DNA of 64,000 bases from contig CBDBCB010000015.1 in NCBI GenBank assembly GCA_965202745.1, positions 142,836 through 206,835 on the forward strand, given 5' to 3'. This stretch comes from JACKII01 sp965202745 (GTDB taxonomy: Bacteria > Pseudomonadota > Alphaproteobacteria > Bin95). Of the stretch, positions 19,042-27,893 are shown one piece after another; the stretch's first letter is position 1; the number at the start of each line of letters is the position of its first letter. The notes beneath the pieces were generated by a model. It was not told where the DNA came from. It did not search any database and worked only from the letters and a program-made list of their open reading frames with translations. The position numbers and the translations under genes are program-made.

Positions 19042-19473
19042 TTATCTAATATCAAGCCGCCGGCCCGCCAAATAGCCGAACTTGATCAGCAAGGCCTTGC
19101 GCCGGGCGGCGGAGAGTTTGTGCTCAGGCGCCTCCCGTATCAGCGCGCCGCCATAGGCATCCACCACGAACAGCCCAGGCTCTTCCGGCAGTATGTCCTG
19201 GGGAAATTCCGCCGACACGGCGAAATAAAAGCGGTCGCAGAAATCCGCGTATTCGTGCCATTTGCCGTCGCTGCGGAAATCGGCGACGGAGGACTTTACC
19301 TCCACCACGGTGATCAAGCCTTTGCCATCGATAGCCATGGCATCCACCCGCCGCCCGGTGGCGAGCGTGACTTCGTCCAATGCCGCGAAGTCCAACTGGT
19401 GTAAGGCGCGAATCACGCCGCGGGTCAGGATCTGGCCGGGCCGGGGTATGACCTCGTTACTCACCGATGACAT
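19042..19473 (-). CDS. mmcB: MmcB-family DNA repair protein
   Basis: A 143-residue protein of the MmcB (formerly DUF1052) family, a PD-(D/E)XK-nuclease-like fold found mainly in alphaproteobacteria and induced by mitomycin C in Caulobacter. The catalytic-like motifs are DEVTLATGRRVDAMAID and LITVVEVKSSVADFRSDGKW (the E-x-K core). It lies divergent from the dioxygenase gene at 19566. Confidence 0.85.
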   Translation of the reverse strand: MSSVSNEVIPRPGQILTRGVIRALHQLDFAALDEVTLATGRRVDAMAIDGKGLITVVEVKSSVADFRSDGKWHEYADFCDRFYFAVSAEFPQDILPEEPGLFVVDAYGGALIREAPEHKLSAARRKALLIKFGYLAGRRLDIR

Positions 19474-19565
19474 CGCCTTTGTTCACGTATTGTTTCTGCC
19501 TGCGAACTTGGCCATCAGCGGCTCCTGTGTCAATGTCTGGCCGTTCTGATTTGGAGACCTATCCC

Positions 19566-20522
19566 ATGATTGACCAGCAAATCGCTGGCCCCATTGCCTG
19601 GCGTGCTGCCGACCTGCCAGAGGAACCTGGAACGGTGCGAATTGGCGATGCAGCTTTGGCGGAGATTGCTGCCCTGGCCGGCGAATTGGCAGCCAACCCT
19701 CTGCCGCTGGAGGCGCTGCGCCCCGCAGACTTTGACCTGCTTGCCTGCCGCGCCCTGATGACAAAGGTAAAGGCGCAGGTCGAGCATGGTCTGGGCTTTG
19801 CCATTGTCGACCGCCTGCCGCTGGCGGAACTGGGAGAACAGGCGCACAAAGTCTATTGGCTGCTTTCCAGCATGATACAGCGGCCCGTCGCCCAGAAATG
19901 GGACGGCACCATGATCTATGACGTAACCGACACCGGCCTGCCGCCTGGCAATGGTGTGCGGCCCGACAAGACCAATGCCGAGCAGAACTATCACAACGAC
20001 AATTCCTACAACCTCTGCCCGCCAAACATCGTGGGCTTGCTCTGCATCCGCCCAGCGATGGAGGGCGGGGTCAGCCACATCGTGAGCTTTGCCTCCGCCC
20101 ATAACCGCCTGCGGGAGCGCAGCCCCGGCCTACTCGCGCGCCTTTACGAGCCCTTCGCCTTCGACCGCCAACGGGAGCACGCCCCCGACGACGTGAAGTA
20201 TCTCTGGCATTCCTGTTTCGAGGATGATGGCGGCAAGCTGCTCGGCCGCCTCTCCCGCTTTCAGGTGCGGAACGGCTACCCGCTGGCGGGGGAGGTAATA
20301 GACCCACGCGGCGGCGATGCCCTGGCGGCATTGGAAGAGGCCATGAACGAGCCGGGCACCCCTCTCTCCTTCCATTTCCATCCGGGCCAGATCCAGTTCG
20401 TGAACAATCGCCTGCTCGGCCACCGACGCACCGGCTTCACCGATTGGCCGGATGCGAGCAAAAAGCGCCTACTGGTCCGACTGTGGCTTCGCGACTGGGG
20501 CAGGCCGTTTTATAATGGATAG
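19566..20522 (+). CDS. TauD/TfdA-like Fe(II)/2-oxoglutarate dioxygenase
   Basis: A 318-residue enzyme. The iron ligands appear as HND in EQNYHNDNSYNLCPP and a distal histidine in NNRLLGHRRTGF, followed by an arginine-rich 2-oxoglutarate site (KRLLVRLWLRD). The ATG at 19566 was chosen because the sequence upstream of it has no homology-like content. It resembles the uncharacterised TauD-family group that acts on small metabolites; the substrate is not known. Confidence 0.85.
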   Translation: MIDQQIAGPIAWRAADLPEEPGTVRIGDAALAEIAALAGELAANPLPLEALRPADFDLLACRALMTKVKAQVEHGLGFAIVDRLPLAELGEQAHKVYWLLSSMIQRPVAQKWDGTMIYDVTDTGLPPGNGVRPDKTNAEQNYHNDNSYNLCPPNIVGLLCIRPAMEGGVSHIVSFASAHNRLRERSPGLLARLYEPFAFDRQREHAPDDVKYLWHSCFEDDGGKLLGRLSRFQVRNGYPLAGEVIDPRGGDALAALEEAMNEPGTPLSFHFHPGQIQFVNNRLLGHRRTGFTDWPDASKKRLLVRLWLRDWGRPFYNG

Positions 20523-20555
20523 CTGATACGCGAATAATTGGAGGGTGGGTCGGAC

Positions 20556-21287
20556 ATGAAATTTCGGATATTGACCGTAGTCGCTGGTCGAATTGCGGCA
20601 ACCATAGCCATTTCCCTGTTCACATTATTGGCTGCCGTCGCATTATCGGCGAAAGCTGCTGAAAGTGAGTGCGCAAGGATTGGATTTTTCAGAACAACAT
20701 ACATCCCTGGCACTTACGGGATATTTACCCCGCCGAACTTTAAGAAAATCAAGAAAGAGTGCAGCGAAGTTCGCCTGCCGATTGCTACCAAGCGGGAGCG
20801 GATAATCACCGGCTATCTAGCGCTTCTCGAACTGAACCTGGAACACTATCGGGAGCGCGCCGATATTCCGCTGCAATCCTATGCTTTTGCAGCAGGGGCA
20901 GCCGAACTACTGGGACACGGCGAAAAATCTTACGATCTGCTCGTCTTTGCGGCCCAAAGAGGAGAACCGAATGCTATCTTTAGCTTGGTAAAAGGCGCTC
21001 CACTTTTCCAAAAACGAGATGACAATATTTTACATTCCGGCCTTGATAACTTAATCGACAAAGATATTGACGAGGACAACTCCTGTTTTCCGCTATACGC
21101 TCTGTACTTGCAATCCTCAAGTGATGTCCTCCACGAAATCCAATACAATTCAGAACGGATCGTTCACCGGACGCGTCAAATTTTGAAGGAAAAGTGCCTC
21201 CACATTCTCACTGAGGGGCAACGCCGACTGTTGTTCGCGGAGCCCTGGAAGGTTAACCCCTGGGTTCCGAAACTGCTCAACCGCTAA
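20556..21287 (+). CDS. Secreted protein of unknown function
   Basis: A 243-residue protein I do not recognise. It has an N-terminal signal sequence (FTLLAAVALSAKAAES) and a helical central part (residues ~85-160) that resembles a Sel1-like repeat pair, although without clear consensus. GGAGGG lies 13 bases before the start. Its GC content is visibly lower than that of neighbouring genes, which suggests late arrival. trmL begins 6 bases after its stop. Confidence 0.7.
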   Translation: MKFRILTVVAGRIAATIAISLFTLLAAVALSAKAAESECARIGFFRTTYIPGTYGIFTPPNFKKIKKECSEVRLPIATKRERIITGYLALLELNLEHYRERADIPLQSYAFAAGAAELLGHGEKSYDLLVFAAQRGEPNAIFSLVKGAPLFQKRDDNILHSGLDNLIDKDIDEDNSCFPLYALYLQSSSDVLHEIQYNSERIVHRTRQILKEKCLHILTEGQRRLLFAEPWKVNPWVPKLLNR

Positions 21288-21293
21288 ATTCAG

Positions 21294-21758
21294 ATGATCC
21301 GCCGCGCCCTCTACCAGCCCGACATCCCGCAGAACACCGGCACGATCATGCGGCTCGCGGCCTGTATGAGCGTGAAACTGCATGTGATCGGCCCGACCGG
21401 CTTTGTCTGGGACGAGAAACGCATGCGCCGGGCAGGCATGGACTACCGTGACCTGGCCGCAGTCACCCGCTATCCATCCTGGGAAGCTTTTCTGACGGCC
21501 CGCCCCTCCGGCCGTTTGCTTCTGCTGACGACCAAGGGCGCGGAGCCCTGCCATAGCTTCACCTACCAGCCAGGCGACATACTGCTGCTCGGCCTCGAGT
21601 CGGCGGGCGTGCCGCTTGACGTGCATCAAACCGCTGACGCGCGTATTCGCATACCGGTGACGCCAGAGGCGCGTTCGCTGAACGTCGCCCTGTCCGCCGC
21701 TATTGTGCTGGGCGAGGCTTTGCGCCAGACCCAGTCCTTTCCCAAAGAGGCCGAGTGA
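21294..21758 (+). CDS. trmL: tRNA (cytidine(34)-2'-O)-methyltransferase
   Basis: A 154-residue SPOUT methyltransferase that modifies the wobble base of tRNA-Leu. The opening ALYQPDIPQNTGTIMRLAAC, the GFVWDEKRMRRAGMDY block and the knot LLGLESAGVPLDVHQ are diagnostic. Its stop overlaps the likely GTG start of hemF (GTGA). Confidence 0.95.
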   Translation: MIRRALYQPDIPQNTGTIMRLAACMSVKLHVIGPTGFVWDEKRMRRAGMDYRDLAAVTRYPSWEAFLTARPSGRLLLLTTKGAEPCHSFTYQPGDILLLGLESAGVPLDVHQTADARIRIPVTPEARSLNVALSAAIVLGEALRQTQSFPKEAE

Positions 21759-22642
21759 GAGCCCCGATGCAATTCACCGAACACCAGACCCGAGCCGCCG
21801 AATGGTTCCAGACCCTGCAAGGCCGCATCATCGCTGCCTTCGAGAAGATGGAAGACGACCTGGCAGGCGGCCCCAATACCGGCATGCAGCCCGGCCGGTT
21901 CGAGCGCAAAAGCTGGATCCGCACGGCCAAGAACGACGACCCGGACTCCGGCGATGGCGGCGGCGGCACCATGGCCGTGATGAAAGGCCGGGTGTTCGAG
22001 AAGGTCGGCGTGAACTTCTCCATGGTCTATGGCCAGTTCTCGGACAAGTTCGCAGGCGAAATCCCCGGTGCTACGGAGAACCCCAATTTCTGGGCAAGCG
22101 GCATCTCGCTGGTGGCGCACATGCACTCGCCATTGGTGCCGGCGGTGCACATGAACACGCGGCACATCGTGACCTCGAAAAGCTGGTTCGGCGGCGGCGC
22201 GGACCTGACGCCCGTGTATCCGGTGAACCAGGACACAGCGGACTTCCACGGCGCGTTCAAGGGCGCTTGCGACCGCTTCGATCCAGAATACTACCCCAAG
22301 TTCAAAAAGTGGTGCGACGAGTACTTCTTCCTGCCGCACCGGAACGAACCGCGCGGCGTCGGCGGCATCTTTTATGACTATGTGGATTCAGGCGATTGGG
22401 ACCAGGATCTCGCCTTCACCCAGGCCGTGGGTGAGGCTTTCGAGACCATTTACCCAACCATTGCCCGCCGCCGCATGGACAAACCCTGGACGCCGGAACA
22501 GCGCGAGCACCAATTGGTGCGCCGGGGCCGCTATGTAGAGTTCAACCTGCTGCACGACCGCGGCACGGCTTTCGGCCTGAAAACCGGCGGCAACACGGAG
22601 GCCATCCTCATGTCCATGCCGCCGGAGGTGAAGTGGCCGTAG
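21755..22642 (+). CDS. hemF: Oxygen-dependent coproporphyrinogen III oxidase
   Basis: A 295-residue enzyme that converts coproporphyrinogen III to protoporphyrinogen IX with O2 (haem synthesis). Typical blocks are VHMNTRHIVTSKSWFGGGAD with the metal/substrate histidines, KKWCDEYFFLPHRNEPRGVGG and VEFNLLHDRGTAFGLKTGGN. The GTG start overlaps the trmL stop; an ATG four codons later (21767) is an alternative. The gene implies aerobic growth. Confidence 0.96.
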   Translation: MRAPMQFTEHQTRAAEWFQTLQGRIIAAFEKMEDDLAGGPNTGMQPGRFERKSWIRTAKNDDPDSGDGGGGTMAVMKGRVFEKVGVNFSMVYGQFSDKFAGEIPGATENPNFWASGISLVAHMHSPLVPAVHMNTRHIVTSKSWFGGGADLTPVYPVNQDTADFHGAFKGACDRFDPEYYPKFKKWCDEYFFLPHRNEPRGVGGIFYDYVDSGDWDQDLAFTQAVGEAFETIYPTIARRRMDKPWTPEQREHQLVRRGRYVEFNLLHDRGTAFGLKTGGNTEAILMSMPPEVKWP

Positions 22643-22675
22643 GCGTTTTGCGGCGCGGTTTCCCCACCACAACCC

Positions 22676-22785
22676 GCTTTACCCTGAGGTGGCGCGGTAC
22701 GCGCCCTCGAAGGGCCGCTTAGAAGCGAAGTGCAAAGCCGCCTTCGAGGCTCGCTCCGCTCGCGCCTCAGGCTGAAGCAAGTTGA
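22676..22785. repeat. REP-like palindromic repeat
   Basis: Between two converging genes lies ACCCTGAGG ... CCTCAGGCTGAAG with an inner CCCTCGAAGGG palindrome and a CCTTCGAGGCTCGC segment. It belongs to the same family as the repeats at 23722-23792, 37025-37076 and, in decayed form, 42782-42881. Confidence 0.6.
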
Positions 22786-22818
22786 GGCGCGAGGGTCAAA
22801 GCTAACTTCCGGCAAATG

Positions 22819-23709
22819 TCATCGCGTCTTCTTCATCTCCACACCCGCCATGCGTTCCAGCAACATGAAGATGCGGGTGAAGTCTTTGTCCTTGCCCTCC
22901 TCGGCGATCATCTGGCGGAACATGGTGCGTACAAGGTTGCCCATATATCCGGGCACGTCATAGGCCTCCGCCTCCTGCCACCAAAGCTCCAGGTCTTTCT
23001 CGATAATGTGGTTACCGCCGCCATAGTCGAACGAACGCGGCAGTACCGCCTTGGGGATTTTGTCCATCGACGCGCTGTTGCGCCCGCTGGAGGCGTTGAT
23101 GACCTCGACCATCTGCTCCGGATCGAGCCCGGCTTTCGCACCCAGGCTCATGGCCTCGGAAGCCGCCACCAAGTTGCAGAAGCTCATTATGTTGTTCACC
23201 AGCTTCATGGTCTGGGCTGCCCCTGGCTGCTCGCCCAGATAGGTCAGCTTGGCGGACGTTACCTCAAGCACCGGTTTCGCCGCCTCAAAGGTCGCCTTGT
23301 CGCCCGAGCACATAATGGAGAGCGTCGCCGCCTCCGCCCCCGGCGGGCCGCCACTGATCGGCGCATCGAGATAGGCGATGCCCTTAGCCTTCAACTTCTC
23401 CGCCGCCGCCTGGCTGAATTTGGAACCCGTGGTCCCCAAATTGACAAAGCCCTTTATGGCGGAGCCTTCCGCGGCCTCGTCCACCACTTGCTGCGCGATG
23501 GCAACAGACGGCATGCAAGCGAGCACGATCCCAGCCTTGTCCGCAACAGCCTTCACGCTCGCCACTACATCCGCGCCGCGCTGGGCCAGGATGTCCGTCG
23601 CCGTTGTGTTCGGATCACGCACGACCAGCGACTGGCTGGACTTGGCGAGGTTCACCGCCATCGGCCGGCCCATGGCGCCCAAGCCGACAAAGCCCAACGG
23701 GTTATTCAT
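22819..23709 (-). CDS. NAD(P)-dependent beta-hydroxyacid dehydrogenase (3-hydroxyisobutyrate dehydrogenase family)
   Basis: A 296-residue Rossmann-fold oxidoreductase. It has GFVGLGAMGRPMAVNL at the N-terminus, the substrate motif DAPISGGPPGAEAATL near residue 120 and the catalytic lysine in MKLVNNIMSFCNLVA near residue 170. Members oxidise 3-hydroxyisobutyrate, tartronate semialdehyde or similar acids. It closes the minus-strand catabolic run. Confidence 0.92.
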   Translation of the reverse strand: MNNPLGFVGLGAMGRPMAVNLAKSSQSLVVRDPNTTATDILAQRGADVVASVKAVADKAGIVLACMPSVAIAQQVVDEAAEGSAIKGFVNLGTTGSKFSQAAAEKLKAKGIAYLDAPISGGPPGAEAATLSIMCSGDKATFEAAKPVLEVTSAKLTYLGEQPGAAQTMKLVNNIMSFCNLVAASEAMSLGAKAGLDPEQMVEVINASSGRNSASMDKIPKAVLPRSFDYGGGNHIIEKDLELWWQEAEAYDVPGYMGNLVRTMFRQMIAEEGKDKDFTRIFMLLERMAGVEMKKTR

Positions 23710-23721
23710 TTATTTGCACTC

Positions 23722-23792
23722 CCCTCACCCTTAGCCCTTCGAAGGGTGATGTGCCACGAAGAAAGACACCCTTCGACAAGTTCAGGGTGAAG
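23722..23792. repeat. REP-like palindromic repeat
   Basis: CCTCACCCTTAGCCCTTCGAAGGGTGA followed by CACCCTTCGACAAGTTCAGGGTGAAG forms a double palindrome in the gap between two minus-strand genes. It shares the CCTTCGACAAG-TTCAGGGTGAA core with the repeat at 37025-37076. Confidence 0.75.
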
Positions 23793-23818
23793 AGATTTCT
23801 TGGAGTCGCAGATCGGTA

Positions 23819-24512
23819 TCAGTAAGGCCGGTCGCCCTTGACCACCACCCGGTGCACGGCGCGTTTCTCGTTTGCGGCGTCATAGGGCTCCACGCAATGC
23901 AGGGTTGCGCGGTTGTCCCACATCATCACGTCGTCTACCTGCCATTTGTGGCGGTAGATGTATTTCGGCTGGGTCGCATGCGCTTCCAGCTCCGCAATAA
24001 AGGCGTCGCTGTCTGCCCAGGTCCAGCCAACAATGCAGGCTGTATGATTGCCGATATAAAGCGCCTTGGCCCCCGTTTCCGGATGGGTGCGGACCATGGG
24101 ATGCACCACCGGCGGCGCGGCGCGGATTTCATCTTCCGTCGCTGGGCGCTCGTGGGATTTTTCTCTGGAGCGTTTCCAGTCATGCACGCAAAGCAGGCCC
24201 TCCAGCTTGTCCTTGGTCGCTTGCGGCAGGTCTTCGTAGGCGCGGGTCATGTCGGCGAACAAGGTATCGCCGCCCTTCTTTGCAATCGCGGGCGAGCGCA
24301 GGATGGTAGTGAGCGATGGTTCGGCCACGTAAGACCAGCACCTTGTGGCGCAGGAACGCCTCATGGATCAATTCAAACGCAGCGTCTGAGATCGGTTGCG
24401 AGAGGTCGATATTGCCGACCTCCGCCCCAATCCCGCTGGCCTGGGGGGTAATGGTCGGCAGGCCGGCAGCGTTAGCGGGGACGGCTGCCGGGTTTGAGGC
24501 AAGTTCTGGCAT
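23819..24512 (-). pseudogene. TauD/TfdA-like dioxygenase with internal deletion and frame change
   Basis: The N-terminal part (ATG 24512) reads to AFLRHKVLVLRG; the C-terminal part, in another frame, resumes at EPSLTTILRSPAIAKKGGDT and continues to the end with the distal histidine region. The ~60 residues between these family blocks, which should include the HxD iron-binding motif, are missing. The junction is at about 24326-24335. A protein from either frame could not bind iron, so the gene is dead. Confidence 0.85.
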
Positions 24513-24606
24513 TGGCGGCGTTCCTCATCTCATGGCTTTTGTGATTGCCGGTAGTTTGAGGACCGTTGCCGCGGGTGTCACACAATTTTGCCCAGGTGTC
24601 TCTGAC

Positions 24607-25779
24607 CTACCGGGTGCCAACCTCCGTCGCGCGCATGACGCGCAGGATGTTCCGACCCCATAGCTTCGCCAGATCGTCTTCGGAATAGCCGCGGCTCAGC
24701 AATTCATGGGTGACGTTGAAGGTCTCCGCTGCGCTGTCCCAGCCGCGCACGCCGCCACCACCGTCGAAATCGCCGGAAAGGCCAACATGATCGATGCCTG
24801 CCACGCCCACCGCATGGTCCACATGATCGGCAAAGGCGGAGAGCGTTACGTCCGGGTGTTCTGACCGGATGCGGGAGCGCTCACGCGCGAATTCGTCTAG
24901 CGTGGCGGGAGAGGCTGCGCGGAAACCGCCCGGTGTGTTGAGCCCCAGTCTTTCGCGTACCTTCGCAATCTCCTCGGTTACAGCTGGATCGACCTTGCCC
25001 AGGTACGAGCGGAACGCCACCATCTGCGCGACGCCGCCGGTATCGGTAATGGCCCGCAACTGCTCGTCATCCAAATTGCGCGGATGGTCGAACACCGCCC
25101 TGGCCCCGGAATGGGAGGCAATCACCGGCACGCGCGAAAGCGCCAACGCCTCCAGCCCCGTCCGCCTGCCCACATGGCTGAGGTCAACCATGATCCCGGC
25201 ATCATTCAGCGCCGGTATCAAAGCGCGACCCAGATCGCTCAGCCCTGGGTCTTCGGCTGCGTCGCCCAGACGAGCCGCCGGATCGGAACTGCCGCCGAAC
25301 TGGTTATGGCCGAAATGGGTCATGGACAGGTAGCGCACGCCCCGCGCGGCCCACATGGGCACGTCGTCGATGCTCTCCCCCAGCGGGTAGGCATTCTCCA
25401 TACCCACCAGCGCCACCAACCGCCCGGAAGTCGCGATCCGCTCCACATCATCCGCCGTCCGGGCAAGCGCAGTCTGGTCCGGATAGGCGCGGACCATTCG
25501 CTCGATGCCGCGGAATTTGTCCTCAGCAGCCTGACGCGCGGCGGCATAGCCGTCCGCATCCAGCGCGCCCTGGGCCGTGTAGACAATGAAGAACCCCGCA
25601 TCGAGCCCGCCGATCTGCATACCCGGCAGGTCCACCTGCGCCCGCGTCATCCGCCCCGGATCGAGTGCAGGTGTGGCAAAGCCCGGCCCGGTGTCGATAT
25701 GCGTGTCGATGGTCAACAGCCGGTCGTGGATCGCCCGGGCGTCGGCTTCCAGCACCCGGGCGTTTAGACTATCCGGCAC
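24607..25779 (-). CDS. Membrane dipeptidase (peptidase family M19)
   Basis: A 390-residue zinc dipeptidase of the renal-dipeptidase family. It shows the metal ligands of TIDTHIDTGPGF (HxD), the glutamate in VGMENAYPLG, and histidines in VDLSHVGRRT and VIASHSGARAVFDHPRN, plus VGLSGDFDGGGG near the C-terminus. It starts with GTG sharing one base with the stop of the UGSC selenoprotein gene (TAGTG), so the two are probably coupled. No signal peptide is seen; similar enzymes act on dipeptides or cyclic amides in the cytoplasm. Confidence 0.92.
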   Translation of the reverse strand: MPDSLNARVLEADARAIHDRLLTIDTHIDTGPGFATPALDPGRMTRAQVDLPGMQIGGLDAGFFIVYTAQGALDADGYAAARQAAEDKFRGIERMVRAYPDQTALARTADDVERIATSGRLVALVGMENAYPLGESIDDVPMWAARGVRYLSMTHFGHNQFGGSSDPAARLGDAAEDPGLSDLGRALIPALNDAGIMVDLSHVGRRTGLEALALSRVPVIASHSGARAVFDHPRNLDDEQLRAITDTGGVAQMVAFRSYLGKVDPAVTEEIAKVRERLGLNTPGGFRAASPATLDEFARERSRIRSEHPDVTLSAFADHVDHAVGVAGIDHVGLSGDFDGGGGVRGWDSAAETFNVTHELLSRGYSEDDLAKLWGRNILRVMRATEVGTR

Positions 25780-26297
25780 TATTTCACCGTAACCAGATGT
25801 TCGAGTATCGCCTCCAGATGCTCGTCCGCCAAGGCGTGCAGTTCCTCCACTGTCCGGTCCTGGATCGGGTGGGGGACGAAGACGTAGGCCGGGTCGGTGC
25901 CAAGAGCCTTCGACTGGGCTTCCATCGCCTGGATGAACTCGGTCGTGGCGATGCCGACCACCGGAATGCCGCGGCTTTCAAGGTCCGCCATGTCATGCGT
26001 ACAGCACGACGTGCAGGAGCCTCAATCGCTCAGCGCTTCGATGACGACGTCGATCTCGTCAGCGATCTGCTGGTAGAGCGGCGTCGGCGCAGGGCGGGTG
26101 TTGGTTGGCTTGGCGTAGCGGTGCACTTCCAGGCCGCGTTCGGTCAGGCGCTGCTCCACCCGGTCGAGGAAGATGTCCCCCTTCGACTTGGCAATGTCGA
26201 GCAGCCCCACCTTGAGCCCTTCCAGGCTCTCCGGCCGTGCCAGCCGCGGGCGCGCCGCGACGGACCGTTCGGCCGTGGGGTCTAAGATCATTGTCAA
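25779..26297 (-). CDS. UGSC-family selenoprotein (in-frame TGA read as selenocysteine)
   Basis: Two open segments lie in the same frame and are separated by one TGA (26022-26024). Read through, they give a 172-residue protein with U-GSCTSCCTHD at residue 92, the motif after which the UGSC family is named; members carry selenocysteine or cysteine there. The hairpin described at 25992-26010 fits the SECIS rules. The N-terminal part has LEGLKVGLLDIAKSKGD, the C-terminal part GIPVVGIATTEFI. AAGGAG lies 8 bases before TTG 26297; an ATG 6 bases downstream may be the start instead. The protein probably works in thiol/selenol redox chemistry with the thioredoxin-fold gene 31 bp upstream. If the TGA is a true stop, the gene would be dead. 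Confidence 0.87.
25992..26010 (-). promoter_or_regulatory. Putative bacterial SECIS element
   Basis: Read on the minus strand, GTCGTGC-TGTAC-GCATGAC forms a 7-bp stem (one G-U pair) with a 5-nt loop. The loop begins 18 nt after the TGA and has G at its second position. Known bacterial SECIS elements have the loop 16-37 nt from the UGA and a G in the first two loop bases, so all criteria hold. It would bind SelB carrying Sec-tRNA. Confidence 0.8.
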
Positions 26298-26328
26298 CGT
26301 TTGATCTCCTTCTCTCTGGCGAACCGGG

Positions 26329-27765
26329 CTAGAGCCGGATTTCGCGGATTACAGGCGACGAACCTTTCTCGCCGCTGGCGGACCAGCCGCCGATGATGCC
26401 GCTGAACATGCCCGCACCACCACCGGCGCGCACGATCATGATGCCGCCTTCGCGGAACTTGGCCGCCATTGTACCAGCCGCAAGCCCGCCTGTCCCCTCC
26501 GCGATACCACCAACACCGGGCGCGATCTGCTCGGCGGGGGTCTGGGTGCGGGCATGCAGTTCTTCGTACAGCCGCGCCTTGCTCCAGCCAGCCTCCCTGA
26601 AGGTGCGGGCATGCTCCGGGCAGACCACGATCAGGGCGTCAGCGCCGGGGTAGAGCTTGGTGTGCTGGAGCGCTTTCAGGCTCTCCGCAAAGCTCTGGGC
26701 GAGGCTTTCCGGCGTACGGCTCTTCTGGTCTACAATGCCTTGCAGGCCATAACCGGCAAACACCGTGACCGAACTTTTGCCCTCCGGAATGCCGCGCTCG
26801 GTGCCAAGCGATTCCCAGCACGAGCCCTCCTCATCCTCCGCAATGCAATAGGAGAGCTTGCCCGGATTGCCGAGCGTCGCCCGGTCGACTTCCTGGGGCC
26901 TGCCGCCGCCGACATTGCGGATGACCAGTTGCAGCGCCCGGCCAATCGTATTGTTGGCGCGGAAGCCCTGGCCGAGGGCGTTGCCCTTCATGTTCATGCC
27001 GATATGGCGGCGGATCGGGCCGTTCACCACGACCACCGGCCCCACATACATGGTAGTTGCCAGGACGCCATGCATGGCGAAGGGCTCCTCCAGCACAGCC
27101 TCCACCGCGGCAAGGACCACGGGCAGGTATTCCGGCTTGCAACCGGCCATCACGGCGTTAATCGCCACTTTTTCCACCGTGCAGTCGGCAAGGTCGCTCG
27201 GAATCTTGCCAATGACTTCCTGCGGGTCGCGCGCGGTGCCATTCAGCATGCGCAGCACCCTCGCCTCGGTTGGCGGGACAACGGGCAGACCATCGGACCA
27301 GCCGCGGTCGAACATGGCCTCGATCTCGTCCTCGCCTGAACCGAGTTCGACCTTGCGCGATTTCAGGCCGGTCTCGCCATGGCGCACCAGCAGGTCTTCG
27401 ATCACGCCAGGCTCGATGTTCTTCGCGCCGCAGCCGGGGCGGAGGTCCGGCAGGTCCTCGCCCAGTGTGGCGAGGCCGGTGAGCTTGCGCCATTCCGCCT
27501 TGTCCCAGCCATAGGTACGGGCAATCTCCTTGCCGTTTTCGCGGCGTAGCAGGGTCGGTACCACCTCGATCCTCAGACCGTGAGAGACATCCAGGGTCGA
27601 GTCGTACTCGTGCGGCACACTCTCAGGGAAGCTCGGGTCATCCTGGGTGTAGACCGTCAACGTGCCCGCGCCTGCCAGGGCAGCCAGCACAGGCTCGGTC
27701 AGTTCGCAGGTCGGGCAGTCGCGTTTGACGATGGCGACGAAGCCGGTATCAGGCAGTTGGGTCAT
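26329..27765 (-). CDS. Thioredoxin-fold protein linked to UGSC selenoprotein
   Basis: A 478-residue protein with two parts. Residues 1-75 form a thioredoxin-like domain with a CPTC redox motif (VKRDCPTCELTEPV) and a cis-proline site (EVVPTLLRREN). After a linker (DLRPGCGAKN) comes a ~330-residue conserved domain of unknown function (DRGWSDGLPVVPPTEARV; VEKVAINAVMAGCKPEYLPV; GNALGQGFRANNTIGRA). I associate this type of protein with UGSC genes. The start at 27765 has AGAGGA upstream and drops a poor 15-residue extension. It is the first gene of the probable three-gene unit with the selenoprotein and the dipeptidase. Confidence 0.8.
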   Translation of the reverse strand: MTQLPDTGFVAIVKRDCPTCELTEPVLAALAGAGTLTVYTQDDPSFPESVPHEYDSTLDVSHGLRIEVVPTLLRRENGKEIARTYGWDKAEWRKLTGLATLGEDLPDLRPGCGAKNIEPGVIEDLLVRHGETGLKSRKVELGSGEDEIEAMFDRGWSDGLPVVPPTEARVLRMLNGTARDPQEVIGKIPSDLADCTVEKVAINAVMAGCKPEYLPVVLAAVEAVLEEPFAMHGVLATTMYVGPVVVVNGPIRRHIGMNMKGNALGQGFRANNTIGRALQLVIRNVGGGRPQEVDRATLGNPGKLSYCIAEDEEGSCWESLGTERGIPEGKSSVTVFAGYGLQGIVDQKSRTPESLAQSFAESLKALQHTKLYPGADALIVVCPEHARTFREAGWSKARLYEELHARTQTPAEQIAPGVGGIAEGTGGLAAGTMAAKFREGGIMIVRAGGGAGMFSGIIGGWSASGEKGSSPVIREIRL

Positions 27766-27893
27766 GGTGTTCCTCTCGTTGTCGATCCCCGAAAGGCCCA
27801 AGGCCTGCACGGGGTCTCCCTAGGAGCCAATCTCATCCGGGGCTCCCGTTCCCCGGCGATGCCTCGTCCAGGGATCGGAGCCGGTGCTTAACT

